NCBI GenBank assembly: GCA_023105745.1
Contig: JALGQZ010000002.1
Location: 81,361,785 to 81,425,784 of the forward strand
Reading direction: 5' to 3'
Origin: Austropuccinia psidii
Taxonomy: Eukaryota > Basidiomycota > Pucciniomycetes > Pucciniales > Sphaerophragmiaceae
DNA: 64,000 nt
Below, piece by piece: positions 54,693 to 64,000 of this stretch (the stretch's first letter is position 1; every line of letters starts with the position of its first letter). The position numbers and the translations under genes are program-made. The notes under the pieces were generated by a model, which had not been told where the DNA came from, did no database searches, and saw nothing but the letters and a program-made list of their open reading frames with translations.

Positions 54693-57600
54693 TCAAACTC
54701 TTGAGGCATTTGGGCCAGGCTTGTCAGGATACAAAGTGTGAAAGTCCTTGACAAGGTCTGGAGAGTTGGTAAGGTTGGAAGCTGGTTCCCAAGTTGTTCT
54801 TTCTGGGTCTTCACTGAATCCTTTCCACTCAACTAAATACCATAATGAACCTCTCTTGAGTTTTGAGTCCAGAACCTGAGCCACTTCCCATTTTTCTTGC
54901 TCTTCCACTATTACTGGTGGTGGTGGCAATTGATGTCTATTTGGGATAGTTGATTGCTTCACTGGTTCTAACAAATAAATATGGAAAACAGGGTGAACTG
55001 ACTTCCATTGTTTAGGCAACTTGAGGTGATATGCATGGCTGCCAATCTTCTTCAGAACTTGAAAAGGTCCCAACCATCTTTCTGAGAGCTTCTTGGTGGG
55101 TCTTGTTGTCTTGATGTTCTTGGAGGCTAGCCATACTTTGTCCCCAGGTTGGAAATCAGGTGGAATTGCTCTATTTCTATCTGCATACTTCTTGAATCTT
55201 CTTATTGCTGAATCTAATTCTTCTTTGACAACTTGCTGTACTGATTGGAGTTTTGTTGATAGCTTTCCAGCAGGTGAATCTTGAGAAACATGGATTGAGT
55301 CAAAGCTGGGATTTCTTCCATAAATGGTGAAAAAAGGTGATTGCTTTGTGGATGAATGTTCTGCATTATTATTGGCAAATTCAGCCAGAGGGAGCCAGGT
55401 GTGCCAGTCATCTTGATGGTAACTGACATACATCCGAAGATACTGTTCTAGAATCTGATTTACCCTCTCTGTCTGTCCATCTGTTTCAGGGTGAAATGCA
55501 GTTGAAAGATCTCTTGATATCTTGAGCTGCTGACATAACTGGGTCCAGAATGATGAAACAAATAATGAACCTCTATCACTAACAATACTGATTGGAAGAC
55601 CATGTTTGGAAAAGACATGATTAATGAATATTTGAGCTAAGTCCAAAGCAGTGATTGTTGAATAAGTTGGAATAAATATTGCCATTTTTGAAAATCTGTC
55701 TACAACTACTAAAATTGAATCAAAGTTGCTTGACAAGGGCAATTGAGTGATAAAGTCCATTGATAAAGAATTCCAAGGACCAGATGGAATTTGAAGAGGC
55801 TTGAGTAATCCAAACTTCTTATGGTGGATGTTCTTGTTTCTTGAACATTGCTGACATGAGGACACATAGTCCTTGATTATTTGATTCATGCCAGCCCAAT
55901 AAAAATCCCTCTTGATGAGCTTGAGCAATTGAACTTCATGATTGCTTGGAATAACTACTCTATCTTTGAACAATAATAACTTTGCTTGAGGTTCAAGAGA
56001 ATAGTCTGGGACTGATTCTCCTCTTGCTAATTTCTTGAGGATCTCCTTATAGTCTTTGTCTTGCCATACTTGTCTTTGGATCTGATCAACTAATTCTGAA
56101 AACATTTCAGCTTTTATGGAAAAGAATCTTGACTCTTGAATTTCATTTTGCTTGAGAACTTGATGAAAGTTTTGAGGATTCTTGCTGATGAAATCCACCC
56201 CCCTCTCTGGGTACACGTCGTCCCGACGTGACAAGGCATCTGATAAAGTGGCCAGCCTGCCTGGGCGGTAAGTGATAACAAAGTGAAATTCAGACAAAAA
56301 TTCAGCCCCACGGGCTTGACGACGAGTAAGGACTTTAGAGGACATAAAATATTGGAGAGAACAATGGTCTGTCAAGACCTCAAAGGAATCAGAAAGAGAA
56401 AGGAAAAAGGCTCTCCAGCGCTTGAGAGCCCAAACTATGCCAAGGAGTTCCTTGTCATGAATTTCATAGTTGAGTTCAGCTGGTAAGAGCTTGCGACTAT
56501 CAAATGCAATGGGATGCTTTCCTGAGTCATTCACCTGACTCAGTACAGCACCCAAGGCATAATCAGAGGCATCAGTCTCTACAATAGTTGGGAGAGAAGG
56601 ATTAAAGTGAGAGAGGATAGGAGCAGTGGTGAAAGCTTCTTTGAGTATCTGAAACTGGCTAAGAGCTTCCTCATTGAAGATGAAGGGAGAATCTTTTTTG
56701 AGAAGGGAAGTGAGAGCAGAGATTTTTTTGGAATACTTTTTAATGAAACGACGATAAAAGTTGGCAAAGCCAAGAAAAGATTGGAGGGCCTTGATGTTCT
56801 TGGGCTGAGGCCAATTGAGTATTTGTTGAACTTTTGAAGAATCCATCTTGAGGCCATCACTTGAAACAACATAGCCCAAGTATTCCACACTTGAGGCATG
56901 GAATACACACTTGGAGGCTTTAGCAAACAAATTATTGTCTCTCAGTCTTTGGAGAACAGAGGCCACATGTTTAACATGTTCATCCAAAGAGCTAGAGAAG
57001 ACCATAATATCATCTAAGTACACTACAACAAAAATGTCCAAATAATCTGCAAAGATATCATTCACAAGATTTTGGAATGAAGCTGGAGCATTGGTTAAGC
57101 CAAATGGCATAACCAAATACTCATAACTGCCATATTTGGTTCTAAAGGCAGTTAAATGCTCATCCCCCTCTTTAATTCTCAGGAGATTATAAGCACCACG
57201 CAGATCTATCTTGGAGAAGATAGTAGCACCGTTAAAGACGGTAAGAAGCTGATTCATTGGAGGAACAGGATACCTGTTCTTCCTAGTGACAGCATTAAGT
57301 TTGCGGTAGTCAACACACAAACGAAGACCACTATCCTTTTTCTTAACAAAAAGGACAGGTGCTCCTGTTGAGGAGGAGCTTGGTCTGATGAAACCTTTCT
57401 CTACATTCTCTGAAATGTAGGCCCGCAGTGTTTCTGACTCATTCTTTGATAAAGAGTAGATAACACCAACTGGAGGTAGAAGACCCTCCAGTTCGATATG
57501 ATGATCACAGGCACGGTGTGGAGGAAGTTTCTCTGCTTTCACTTTGGAGAATACATCCAAATATTTGTGATAAACAGGAGGGAATACCTTCAGCACAGTT

Positions 57601-58352
57601 TCAATCTCTTCTGGCTCTTCCTCCTCATCCCACTGCTCCTCCAGGGAGGCATGAAAAGATAAAGGAGGAAGGTCCATATCCCCTTGAAAGAGATGAAGTG
57701 AAGATATAGCAACATCTTCTCCAACATCTTTTATCTCTTTGAAGACTTCATCTCTTAATGGAAGTAATGACTGAGAGGGAAAAATGGAAGGGATATGGAC
57801 AGAAGGAGGAAGGGAAGGTGTCTTAAGTTCACCAACCAGAGCAACACTGTTGACAGCAGTGGATAAGTCATTACTAGTAGAAGGAATAATACCACTAGAA
57901 TCCTTATGACTAGAATCATAGGTGATCAATCCATTTTTCCAATCAATAATGGGATTAAAATGGTAAAGAAAATCATAGCCCAATATTAGGTCTTCTCCCT
58001 TGGGTGAATCTATGATAAAGAAATCCCATTCAAAGCTTGGGAAGGAAGGTAAATCAACAACCCACTTGGTATAATGGGTGATGAACAGGGAAGTGGATTC
58101 ATTAGAATCCAGAATGAAAAGAGGAATCTTTTCAGGGAGCTCTGACATGGTAAATGAGTACTTGAGAACAAAATTCTTTGCAATAAAAGAGTTTGTAGCA
58201 CCAGAATCAATCAGAATACTATAAAAAATATCAGAGATTGAAGAAAAAATAAGAAATTTTAAAGATTTCTTGACACTAGTATTCAGAGTGCACAATTGTG
58301 CTCTTGAAGGAAATAAGTGAGAACCATTGAACACATCATGATTCCCACTCAT
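54693..58352 (-). CDS. pol: A3 pol: protease, RT, RNase H, integrase (zinc motif deleted), chromodomain
   Basis: One open frame of 1219 codons starting with a real ATG at 58352 that overlaps the gag stop as ATGA. Domain order is as in A1: DSGATNSFIAKNF protease, VMPFGLTNAP and [11 protein letters not shown] in RT, ETDASDYALG in RNase H, SMDFITQLP, VSDRGSLFVSS and TERVNQILEQ in integrase, and WYLVEWKGFSEDPERTTWEP in the chromodomain. Compared with A1 exactly 20 residues are missing in frame near 55928, and they include both His of the HHCC zinc motif. RARGAEFL replaces the usual RWAEFL. The element can probably still make RT, but its integrase is likely impaired. Confidence 0.95.
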   Translation of the reverse strand: MSGNHDVFNGSHLFPSRAQLCTLNTSVKKSLKFLIFSSISDIFYSILIDSGATNSFIAKNFVLKYSFTMSELPEKIPLFILDSNESTSLFITHYTKWVVDLPSFPSFEWDFFIIDSPKGEDLILGYDFLYHFNPIIDWKNGLITYDSSHKDSSGIIPSTSNDLSTAVNSVALVGELKTPSLPPSVHIPSIFPSQSLLPLRDEVFKEIKDVGEDVAISSLHLFQGDMDLPPLSFHASLEEQWDEEEEPEEIETVLKVFPPVYHKYLDVFSKVKAEKLPPHRACDHHIELEGLLPPVGVIYSLSKNESETLRAYISENVEKGFIRPSSSSTGAPVLFVKKKDSGLRLCVDYRKLNAVTRKNRYPVPPMNQLLTVFNGATIFSKIDLRGAYNLLRIKEGDEHLTAFRTKYGSYEYLVMPFGLTNAPASFQNLVNDIFADYLDIFVVVYLDDIMVFSSSLDEHVKHVASVLQRLRDNNLFAKASKCVFHASSVEYLGYVVSSDGLKMDSSKVQQILNWPQPKNIKALQSFLGFANFYRRFIKKYSKKISALTSLLKKDSPFIFNEEALSQFQILKEAFTTAPILSHFNPSLPTIVETDASDYALGAVLSQVNDSGKHPIAFDSRKLLPAELNYEIHDKELLGIVWALKRWRAFFLSLSDSFEVLTDHCSLQYFMSSKVLTRRQARGAEFLSEFHFVITYRPGRLATLSDALSRRDDVYPERGVDFISKNPQNFHQVLKQNEIQESRFFSIKAEMFSELVDQIQRQVWQDKDYKEILKKLARGESVPDYSLEPQAKLLLFKDRVVIPSNHEVQLLKLIKRDFYWAGMNQIIKDYVSSCQQCSRNKNIHHKKFGLLKPLQIPSGPWNSLSMDFITQLPLSSNFDSILVVVDRFSKMAIFIPTYSTITALDLAQIFINHVFSKHGLPISIVSDRGSLFVSSFWTQLCQQLKISRDLSTAFHPETDGQTERVNQILEQYLRMYVSYHQDDWHTWLPLAEFANNNAEHSSTKQSPFFTIYGRNPSFDSIHVSQDSPAGKLSTKLQSVQQVVKEELDSAIRRFKKYADRNRAIPPDFQPGDKVWLASKNIKTTRPTKKLSERWLGPFQVLKKIGSHAYHLKLPKQWKSVHPVFHIYLLEPVKQSTIPNRHQLPPPPVIVEEQEKWEVAQVLDSKLKRGSLWYLVEWKGFSEDPERTTWEPASNLTNSPDLVKDFHTLYPDKPGPNASRV

Positions 58353-59707
58353 GCTTTTCCCTGCTTGCTAGGGAAGCCTTTTGATGACCCTTGCCTATTT
58401 TCAGGCCTCTTGAAGCATTTTTCAAATGGGTGTTTTCCACCACAATAATTGCACAAGCCTTCTTTAATCCTCCTCTCCTTTTCAAAACCAATTAATTTGT
58501 TGTCCTTATTGAGCAGAGCAGCATGAGGCTTGTCTTTAGACACTTGAAAATTCTTCCCCTTCTTATTCTTCTTGTGATAAGGCATTCTTGATGATGAACT
58601 TTGAGGGGGCTTGGAAGAGTTGGATTCACTGATTGGAGGCTTCTTCTCTTGATGACTGCCCTTTTCCTTCTGCCTCTCATGGTACCTGGTATCTAATTCC
58701 AAGGTGATATCCATGAGTTCTTGAAGACTATCAAAAGTTCCAGGGTGAGAAGCCAATTGGTCCAACAATCTTGATGCCAAGCCTCTTCTATACACATGAA
58801 TATAGGCCCTTTCCCCCCAGTCTCCAATTATTGACATTAAGCTTCTGAAATCAGCTATGTACAAGGAAACTTGACCACTTTCCCTCATCCTCAAATTGTC
58901 CAACTCTTGTTCAGCTTTTCTGACTTCATTGGGATCACCAAACAGAGTGAATAACTGGGTTTCAAATAACTGCCAGTTATTGAGGAGATAAGATGGGTCT
59001 TCATTGGAGATATTTGAGAGGTAAGGTTCAATCCATTTGCCAGCTCTACCAGTAAGAAAAGAAGTTGAATAAAGCACCTTCTTCCTGTCAGAGAAGAAGT
59101 TTGCTGGGTCATTATGAAAGATTAATTGACAGGATTGAATGAATCCTCTCAATTTATGAGCTTTAGTACCATCAAAAGAATCAGGTGCCTTCATTAATGG
59201 AGTCTTGAATGCAGGGACTTTTGAAGTGTCCCTTGGGGCAACTGCTTGAGTGAGTTGTCCCATAAACTGAGTCATTTGCTCCATCATCTTGAGGAAATAT
59301 GGTTCAGCTTGAGAAACAGAAGGTTGATTAGAAAGGGCTAGATTTGGAGCCTCAGGAGCTTCAGTAGCACCTGCCAAGGCAGCTGCCACTTCAGTCTCCT
59401 CAGATTCTTCCTCTTCCACAGACTCCTCCCCCTCCTCATCTTCAGCTTCCCCCAATCTACTTCTAGGCCCTTGAGAAACACCAGGATAACCACCCAATAG
59501 TCCAGAGAATGATCTTGATCTTCTAGACTTCACACCTCCTCTTCTGGAGGGTGCTGCTCCTTCCATTGGTGGTCCTCTGTCCAAATTTGCACTCAGTTGA
59601 TGAACTGATGGTGTGCGGTCAAGAGGAGCCCTTGGTGTAGGAGTGAGAACAGCTTGATGTCTCTGGGATCTTGTATTCTTGGCTGGTGGGCTATGCTGAA
59701 CTGGAAT
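58349..59707 (-). CDS. gag: A3 gag (start codon lost)
   Basis: The frame is open from upstream of 59707 to the TGA at 58349. The family start codon is ATT here (59705-59707, followed by PVQHSPPAKNTRSQ); A2 has ATG at the equivalent place. The next ATG is in MEGAAPSRRGG (about 59566). The capsid region (SFDGTKAHKLRGFIQSCQLI to MSIIGDWGERAYIHVYRR) and zinc knuckle CNYCGGKHPFEKC are intact. The gag stop overlaps the pol ATG by ATGA, suggesting coupled termination and restart. Confidence 0.92.
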   Translation of the reverse strand: MPVQHSPPAKNTRSQRHQAVLTPTPRAPLDRTPSVHQLSANLDRGPPMEGAAPSRRGGVKSRRSRSFSGLLGGYPGVSQGPRSRLGEAEDEEGEESVEEEESEETEVAAALAGATEAPEAPNLALSNQPSVSQAEPYFLKMMEQMTQFMGQLTQAVAPRDTSKVPAFKTPLMKAPDSFDGTKAHKLRGFIQSCQLIFHNDPANFFSDRKKVLYSTSFLTGRAGKWIEPYLSNISNEDPSYLLNNWQLFETQLFTLFGDPNEVRKAEQELDNLRMRESGQVSLYIADFRSLMSIIGDWGERAYIHVYRRGLASRLLDQLASHPGTFDSLQELMDITLELDTRYHERQKEKGSHQEKKPPISESNSSKPPQSSSSRMPYHKKNKKGKNFQVSKDKPHAALLNKDNKLIGFEKERRIKEGLCNYCGGKHPFEKCFKRPENRQGSSKGFPSKQGKA

Positions 59708-60478
59708 TATGAAAGAAGAATGAATAGAAACTTGATGATACTTTGAATAAATTAAGGCTTGACCAAATCAAATTAAATGAGAATCTTGATGAACTTGAGA
59801 AATCAATCAATAGTCTTGAAGTGAATCAATATGAATAAATCTTGAAGAGTGAAGATGACAAAGTCAAATTCTTATGAATAATCAATTTCAATCAATAAGT
59901 CAATCAAGTCAATCAAAGTCAAATCAATTAAGTCTTGAGGAATTCAATCAATATCTTCAAAAATCAATTCAATTTTCTTGAGGAATCAAATTCAAATCAA
60001 TCAATTAAATCAAATCTTGAGGATAAATCAGGTATCTTGAAGAATCAAATGAAGTCAATCAAATCAAATCAAATCAATCAAAGTCAATTCAAAATCTTGA
60101 GGTGAAATCAATGTCTTGAGGAATCAATCAATCAATCAATAATCTTGAGAAATTTCAATCAAAACCACTGAATACCCCAAATCAAATAACCCTGAATGAT
60201 GAATCAATTAACCCAATGAATTCCAAGCAATAAAACCTGAATAAAACTGAATTCAAACAAAAGAGAAATGAAGATGATAGAGAATAAAGTGAATTGGTCA
60301 GCAGAATAGAGAAATCAGAAAGAATAAATTTTCATGAGAATGAAATGAGAGAGATGAAAATTGATGAAAATCATAAAATCATTAAAGTTCATAATCATTA
60401 AAAGATCATAATAGAAGAATGAGAGAAATGAATAAAATGAATGAAAAGAAAGAAGCAATTATGAGTTAATTAAAATAA
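59708..60478 (-). other. A3 leader and PBS
   Basis: Leader rich in AATCAA and TCTTGAGG words, homologous in style to the A1 leader. The PBS at 60464-60477 (plus reading AGTTAATTAAAATA) is one base from the LTR and is perfectly matched, 14/14, to the complement of 60829-60842 in the LTR. Confidence 0.72.
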
Positions 60479-61208
60479 TGTCACAGGGGCTCTTCTAAAA
60501 TGAAGAGGGCCTGGCACTCAGTGAACAGACTTACTTAAGGAGGGCTCAAAATACTCAAGAACAGGATAGACAGAATGCAAGGATAAATTCCTGATAAAAG
60601 AATAAGAGTACTAAGAAAAAGAAATAACAATAAGTAATAAATAGAGAGCCAACCACTAAGTAATCCTGAGTCACTGTTTCAACCTGTTCAGAAAAGAGAA
60701 AAGGATTAATAAAGGATATGCCCACCAGGACTCTACTGAACAGGTGAGGGAAGGCAAAGACTAACTTAATAAATAATAAAATAATATTCCAAAAGTGAGA
60801 ATAAAATAATATTAAATAATAAATCAACTATTTTAATTAACTGGGGGAAAAACCCACAGGTGGGTGAAGAGGGGCTGGTATATGTGAGAAATACCAGCCT
60901 TGGAGTTTGAGTGTTGAGATACTGGCCTGTATGCTGGAAGAAGTTGGATGTGGGATTGAATCCTGTATTGGTGAATCCAATACAGGTTATACAGTCAATA
61001 CAGGTATTTGCGCCTGTATTGATGACAGGCCTGTATTTGGTGAATCCTGTATTTGAGTCTTGCCTGTATGGAACTGTATTGAGGTATGAAACTGTATTGG
61101 GTGAATTGTTGAATGAAACCCCCTTGCTGATTGGGTTTTGAAGGGTATCCATGATATAATTATTTGCTGATGATGATTGGAAATGCCCCTGCCTCCGTGG
61201 CTGTGACA
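60479..61208 (-). repeat. A3 5' LTR (730 bp)
   Basis: TGTCACAGGGGC...GGCTGTGACA in plus reading. The presumed RNA start AGTTAATTAAAATA is the complement of 60829-60842. Only a few differences from the 3' LTR were noticed. The shared R/U5 block (GAGGGCCTGGCACTCAG complement) links it to A1 and the long LTRs. Confidence 0.95.
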
Positions 61209-63466
61209 TTACCTTTTTATTTAATGATTTAATGTTTTGTAAGCGTCTGAGGGGAAAACAGAGTAAAAGAAGCTCTATTTATAGTAAATACCTCCCTCCT
61301 AGAGTCCAACAGGCTTCTAGTAGACGTGCACTGATCATATCCACTGGAAGTGATCAATAATTTAAGGTTTGGTGATGATTACATCATGATTAAACCATAT
61401 TATCTCACTATTACGCCATTATTTAGAGTTATCACTATAACTCTATGTTTGATGACGTAAAGGCTTGGAAGAAACCCAAACTTCATGAATTTTATTAGTT
61501 TTAATCATAAGCCAACAGTATTCACCAATTGTATCACTCATATGACTGTTAACCTTAATTTAAAGTTACAGTGAGTGATCATAAATGATCAAATTAAGCT
61601 CAAACTTTGATCCTTAATAACTTTTAAGATTTACACGCTACAGCAATTCAGAGAGTGAATTCTAATAGCTTGGCATAACCGTATCATGCTTGCGAAAGAA
61701 TTTTATCACATCATCAAAACTCTATTTTTGATGATTTTTCTTGTAACTCATCTTTTCTGTCAAAATTTAATATTTTAAACTTCAAGCCATGATTTCAAGG
61801 GGTTATACCTTGAATATTATAATAAAAAATACATCATCCTTCACGAATGAACTAGTAGAATCCAACTGTATACTTTTTTTTAAGTTTGGACCACTTTCAC
61901 AACAAAGTGGTCAACAGCTGTGTTGATTTTAGTCAATAATCCCTTACAGGTTTTAACCTTGTTTATAGCTTGTGAAATCAAGTTAATTGCTGTATTCCTA
62001 CAGTAATTAAGTGATGACTTTATTTTTGGTTTATCACTTTATCATGCATATCTCAAAAGATATTAGCTAAAATCCTCGAATATATGTGTTGACCAAAAAA
62101 GTGCATATATTCAGCTTAACTCCTTAAGTATTGACTTTGGAGCTTAGCTTCTTAATTGTTTTATATGTGGAATTTTATGGAAAATCCAATGGTGCAATTT
62201 ATTTTACATTTTGTTTCATTGGTATTTGAAATAATCAAGCATTTGTGTTTTTTATAAGGTATTATTACTTATAACTTATTAAATGCTGACTTTAAAGATA
62301 TTCCATAAAGATGGTATATGTGTATTTTACCATGGGGAATCCAATGGTGCAATTTATTTCACATGTTTATTCATTTTTGTTTAAGTTAAACCAAGTTTTA
62401 TGCCAATTTATGGCATTTTTGTAGCTTTAAAGTACTTATTTTCAATGTATAATTATTTTAAATGTTTCTTGTGACCTTTTTGGGTATGTGGTCATATTTC
62501 AAAGGTTCACATTCCTCAAGGATCCAGGAGTGGTTCATATATTGTATAATATAAAATTGTGCACCATTTTTGCTCAGCAATTCAATGGTGACTTTTTCAG
62601 GACCAAACTACATGATTCAAAATCAAGTCCCCAATCCATCATCAATTTTGAGAGAGGATTTTTCAGCTACTCAGTCTGGAAATTACCTGGTGGCTACCAG
62701 AAGACTATTTGAGGACCCCAACCACCTGGCCCTGCAGGAGTTGGGTTGTCAATTCTCATCAGGAATATTCTAAGGGGAATTCTCAGAGGTTATCAATTAT
62801 TTTAATCATTGTCAAGGAATCAAGTACTCAGCATTCCTTGGAAAACTCAATTGGTCTATACACGTAGTAATCTGCATCCTTTATGGCCTTGGCCCCTTTG
62901 GGCCAATTCATATTCCACTGTGGCAATTCAGTCACACAGTTAAATTCTCAACATGGCCAGAACTGTATTGGCCCAATTCAGAAAATAAAACCAGGTGACT
63001 CACCTTACAGGATCAGCCTTTCAGCTTTTCACATATACTGGCCACCCTTCCTCACCTGGGGAATATTTCCCCAGTTAATAAATATAGTGGACTTATTTTT
63101 ATCCTTATTTTTCTTTGATTTTATTAAGGTAAATACTGATAGTTTTAAGTCAATTATTTTCACCTTTTTTCTTTGCCTGTCAGTGGATATTGGTGGTAAT
63201 ATGCGTTAATAATTCCATTTTTCTTTCTGGAAGGTTGAAACAATTAATTGAGGATTCATTTGGCTGGCCCTTTGGCTTTTGGATTTCTTATCATCTTGGC
63301 CATTGGCTTCCCTTTTCTCTTTTATCTTTTGCATACTTGTCTTTACTCTTGTTCTTTTTCAAGACATTCATTCCTTCTTATTTCTTTATCCTTTTGGAGG
63401 CTTCAAAGTGAGTCCTTTATTCCTGGGTACCAGGCCAGTCTTGCTTCCATAAGAAACCCTGTGACA

Positions 63467-64000
63467 GCTATATAGCTGCAGGAGAAGTACTTACTCAAGA
63501 AGACAAAGAAGGAAAGGACAGACCAGTTCTTTATTAATCAATCAAATTCTCAAGACTGGAATTAAAATACTCACAGCCAAAGCTGGAGCTATGTGGAGTG
63601 GCCGAAATACTCAAGAAACTCCAAACAGTACTTTGGGGACAACATTTTGAGCTGCAAGTAGATGCAAATGGATTCATTGAAATGATAAACTTTCCCTGTT
63701 TTCCCAATACCCCAATGACCAGATGGGTTGCATTTATTCAATTGTTTTCTTTTGGATTAGTTTATAAGCCAGGGAAGACCCTCAAAATTGCAAATAGGCT
63801 TTCAAGAAGACCTCAGTCAGAAGATGGACAAAAAGAAAAATCTGATTTTGATGAAGAAGATGAATGGGTAAAGCCACACCCAGGGTTTGCAGTGAAACAT
63901 AATAACATATTAAAATTGACAGGAATGAAGCTACCATCAAAACAAGAAGGATTTTGCAAAGGAATGGAGGAATACTTCAATACATTCAAAGGGCCCTTTG
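63467..64000 (+). pseudogene. D element RNase H, partial, running off the window
   Basis: The plus frame reads SYIAAGEVLTQEDKEGKD, a TAA where Glu is expected, then SIKFSRLELKYSQPKLELCG, VAEILKKLQTVLWGQHFELQ and VDANGFIEMINFP, MTRWVAFIQLFSFGLVYKPG, and IANRLSRRPQSEDG. These are the RNase H strands and the end-of-RNase H LSRRP signature (Asp of the usual DxLSRRP is Asn). It then enters the linker toward integrase. It is the outermost layer of the nest. Confidence 0.8.

Larger units (their letters stand above)
50277..61208 (-). mobile_element. Element A3: short-LTR family A element
   Basis: Minus orientation, with LTRs 60479-61208 (5', 730 bp) and 50277-52735 (3', 728 bp without the nested solo LTR). 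Target duplication TTACC at 50272-50276 and 61209-61213. It has long open gag and pol, but the gag start is ATT, integrase lacks its two zinc-binding His, and there is no antisense gene. Instead it has a TTTGCGCA-repeat region after pol. The U3 differs from A1 while the R/U5 end is shared. Confidence 0.96.
49593..62511 (-). repeat. B6: solo family B LTR, split by A3
   Basis: Parts 49593-50276 and 61214-62511, about 1.98 kb joined. Target duplication TTCCT at 49588-49592 and 62512-62516. TATA complement at 61275-61283; perfect hairpin GACCACTTT/AAAGTGGTC near 61887-61910. Confidence 0.94.
49309..63466 (+). repeat. Long LTR, 5'-truncated, split by B6, A3 and a solo LTR
   Basis: Left part about 49309-49592, right part 62512-63466; joined length about 1.23 kb, lacking roughly the first 450 bp of the long LTR. 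The left part matches the GGCCAAAAGGGGCC region, the right part starts in the palindrome (degenerate near 62530-62565) and ends ACCCTGTGACA. It separates the two halves of the D RNase H. Confidence 0.82.

Overview
This window looks like a retrotransposon graveyard and nursery from an AT-rich fungal genome, most probably a rust fungus (Pucciniales). From memory, unchecked by any search, both main element families and the small Cys-rich antisense protein resemble predicted proteins of the myrtle rust Austropuccinia psidii. I find no host gene, tRNA, rRNA or CRISPR array; almost every base can be assigned to an LTR retrotransposon of the Ty3/gypsy type. Three families are present. Family A is a chromodomain chromovirus with separate gag and pol frames; it has short-LTR (0.73-0.76 kb) and long-LTR (about 1.7 kb) subfamilies. 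Family B has about 2-kb LTRs and a gag-pro-pol polyprotein with a C-terminal chromodomain-like tail. Family D is an old, decayed family. Layout: positions 1-892 plus 11604-17139 are element B2 (minus), split by the complete element B1 (893-11603, minus, target duplication GTAGG). At 17140 a plus-strand B LTR starts element B3, head to head with B2. B3 is split in its leader by A1 (19127-29470, plus, duplication TTACT). A1 is the youngest and best-preserved element here, and it carries an extra antisense spliced gene. B3 breaks off in gag at 30620 against a minus-strand half LTR and the pol end of element B4 (30621-32791). A further B LTR (32792-34705) with non-matching flanks separates B4 from A2, a decayed minus-strand long-LTR family A element (34706-45778). 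A2 contains two solo LTRs (35076-36799 and 43173-45127) and itself sits in a D element. From 45779 to the end there is a deep nest in D sequence: a solo long LTR (47633-49281), then a long LTR (49309-63466) split by a B solo LTR (49593-62511), split by A3 (50277-61208, minus), whose 3' LTR is split by another solo long LTR (50315-52040). The D RNase H reading frame resumes at 63467. How the parts work: gag makes the particle; protease, RT/RNase H and integrase copy and insert the element; chromodomain tails are known in such families to bias insertion to heterochromatin, which fits the nesting. The most notable observations are (1) an antisense, intron-containing gene in A1 encoding a perfect Zn2Cys6 spacing motif, lying about 300 bases from a dense CGG/CCG array; (2) a covarying match between the presumed RNA 5' end and the site just after the 5' LTR in family A, indicating self-priming; and (3) a conserved 150-nt exon and 87-nt intron at the start of family B gag in which splicing would remove the gag start codon.
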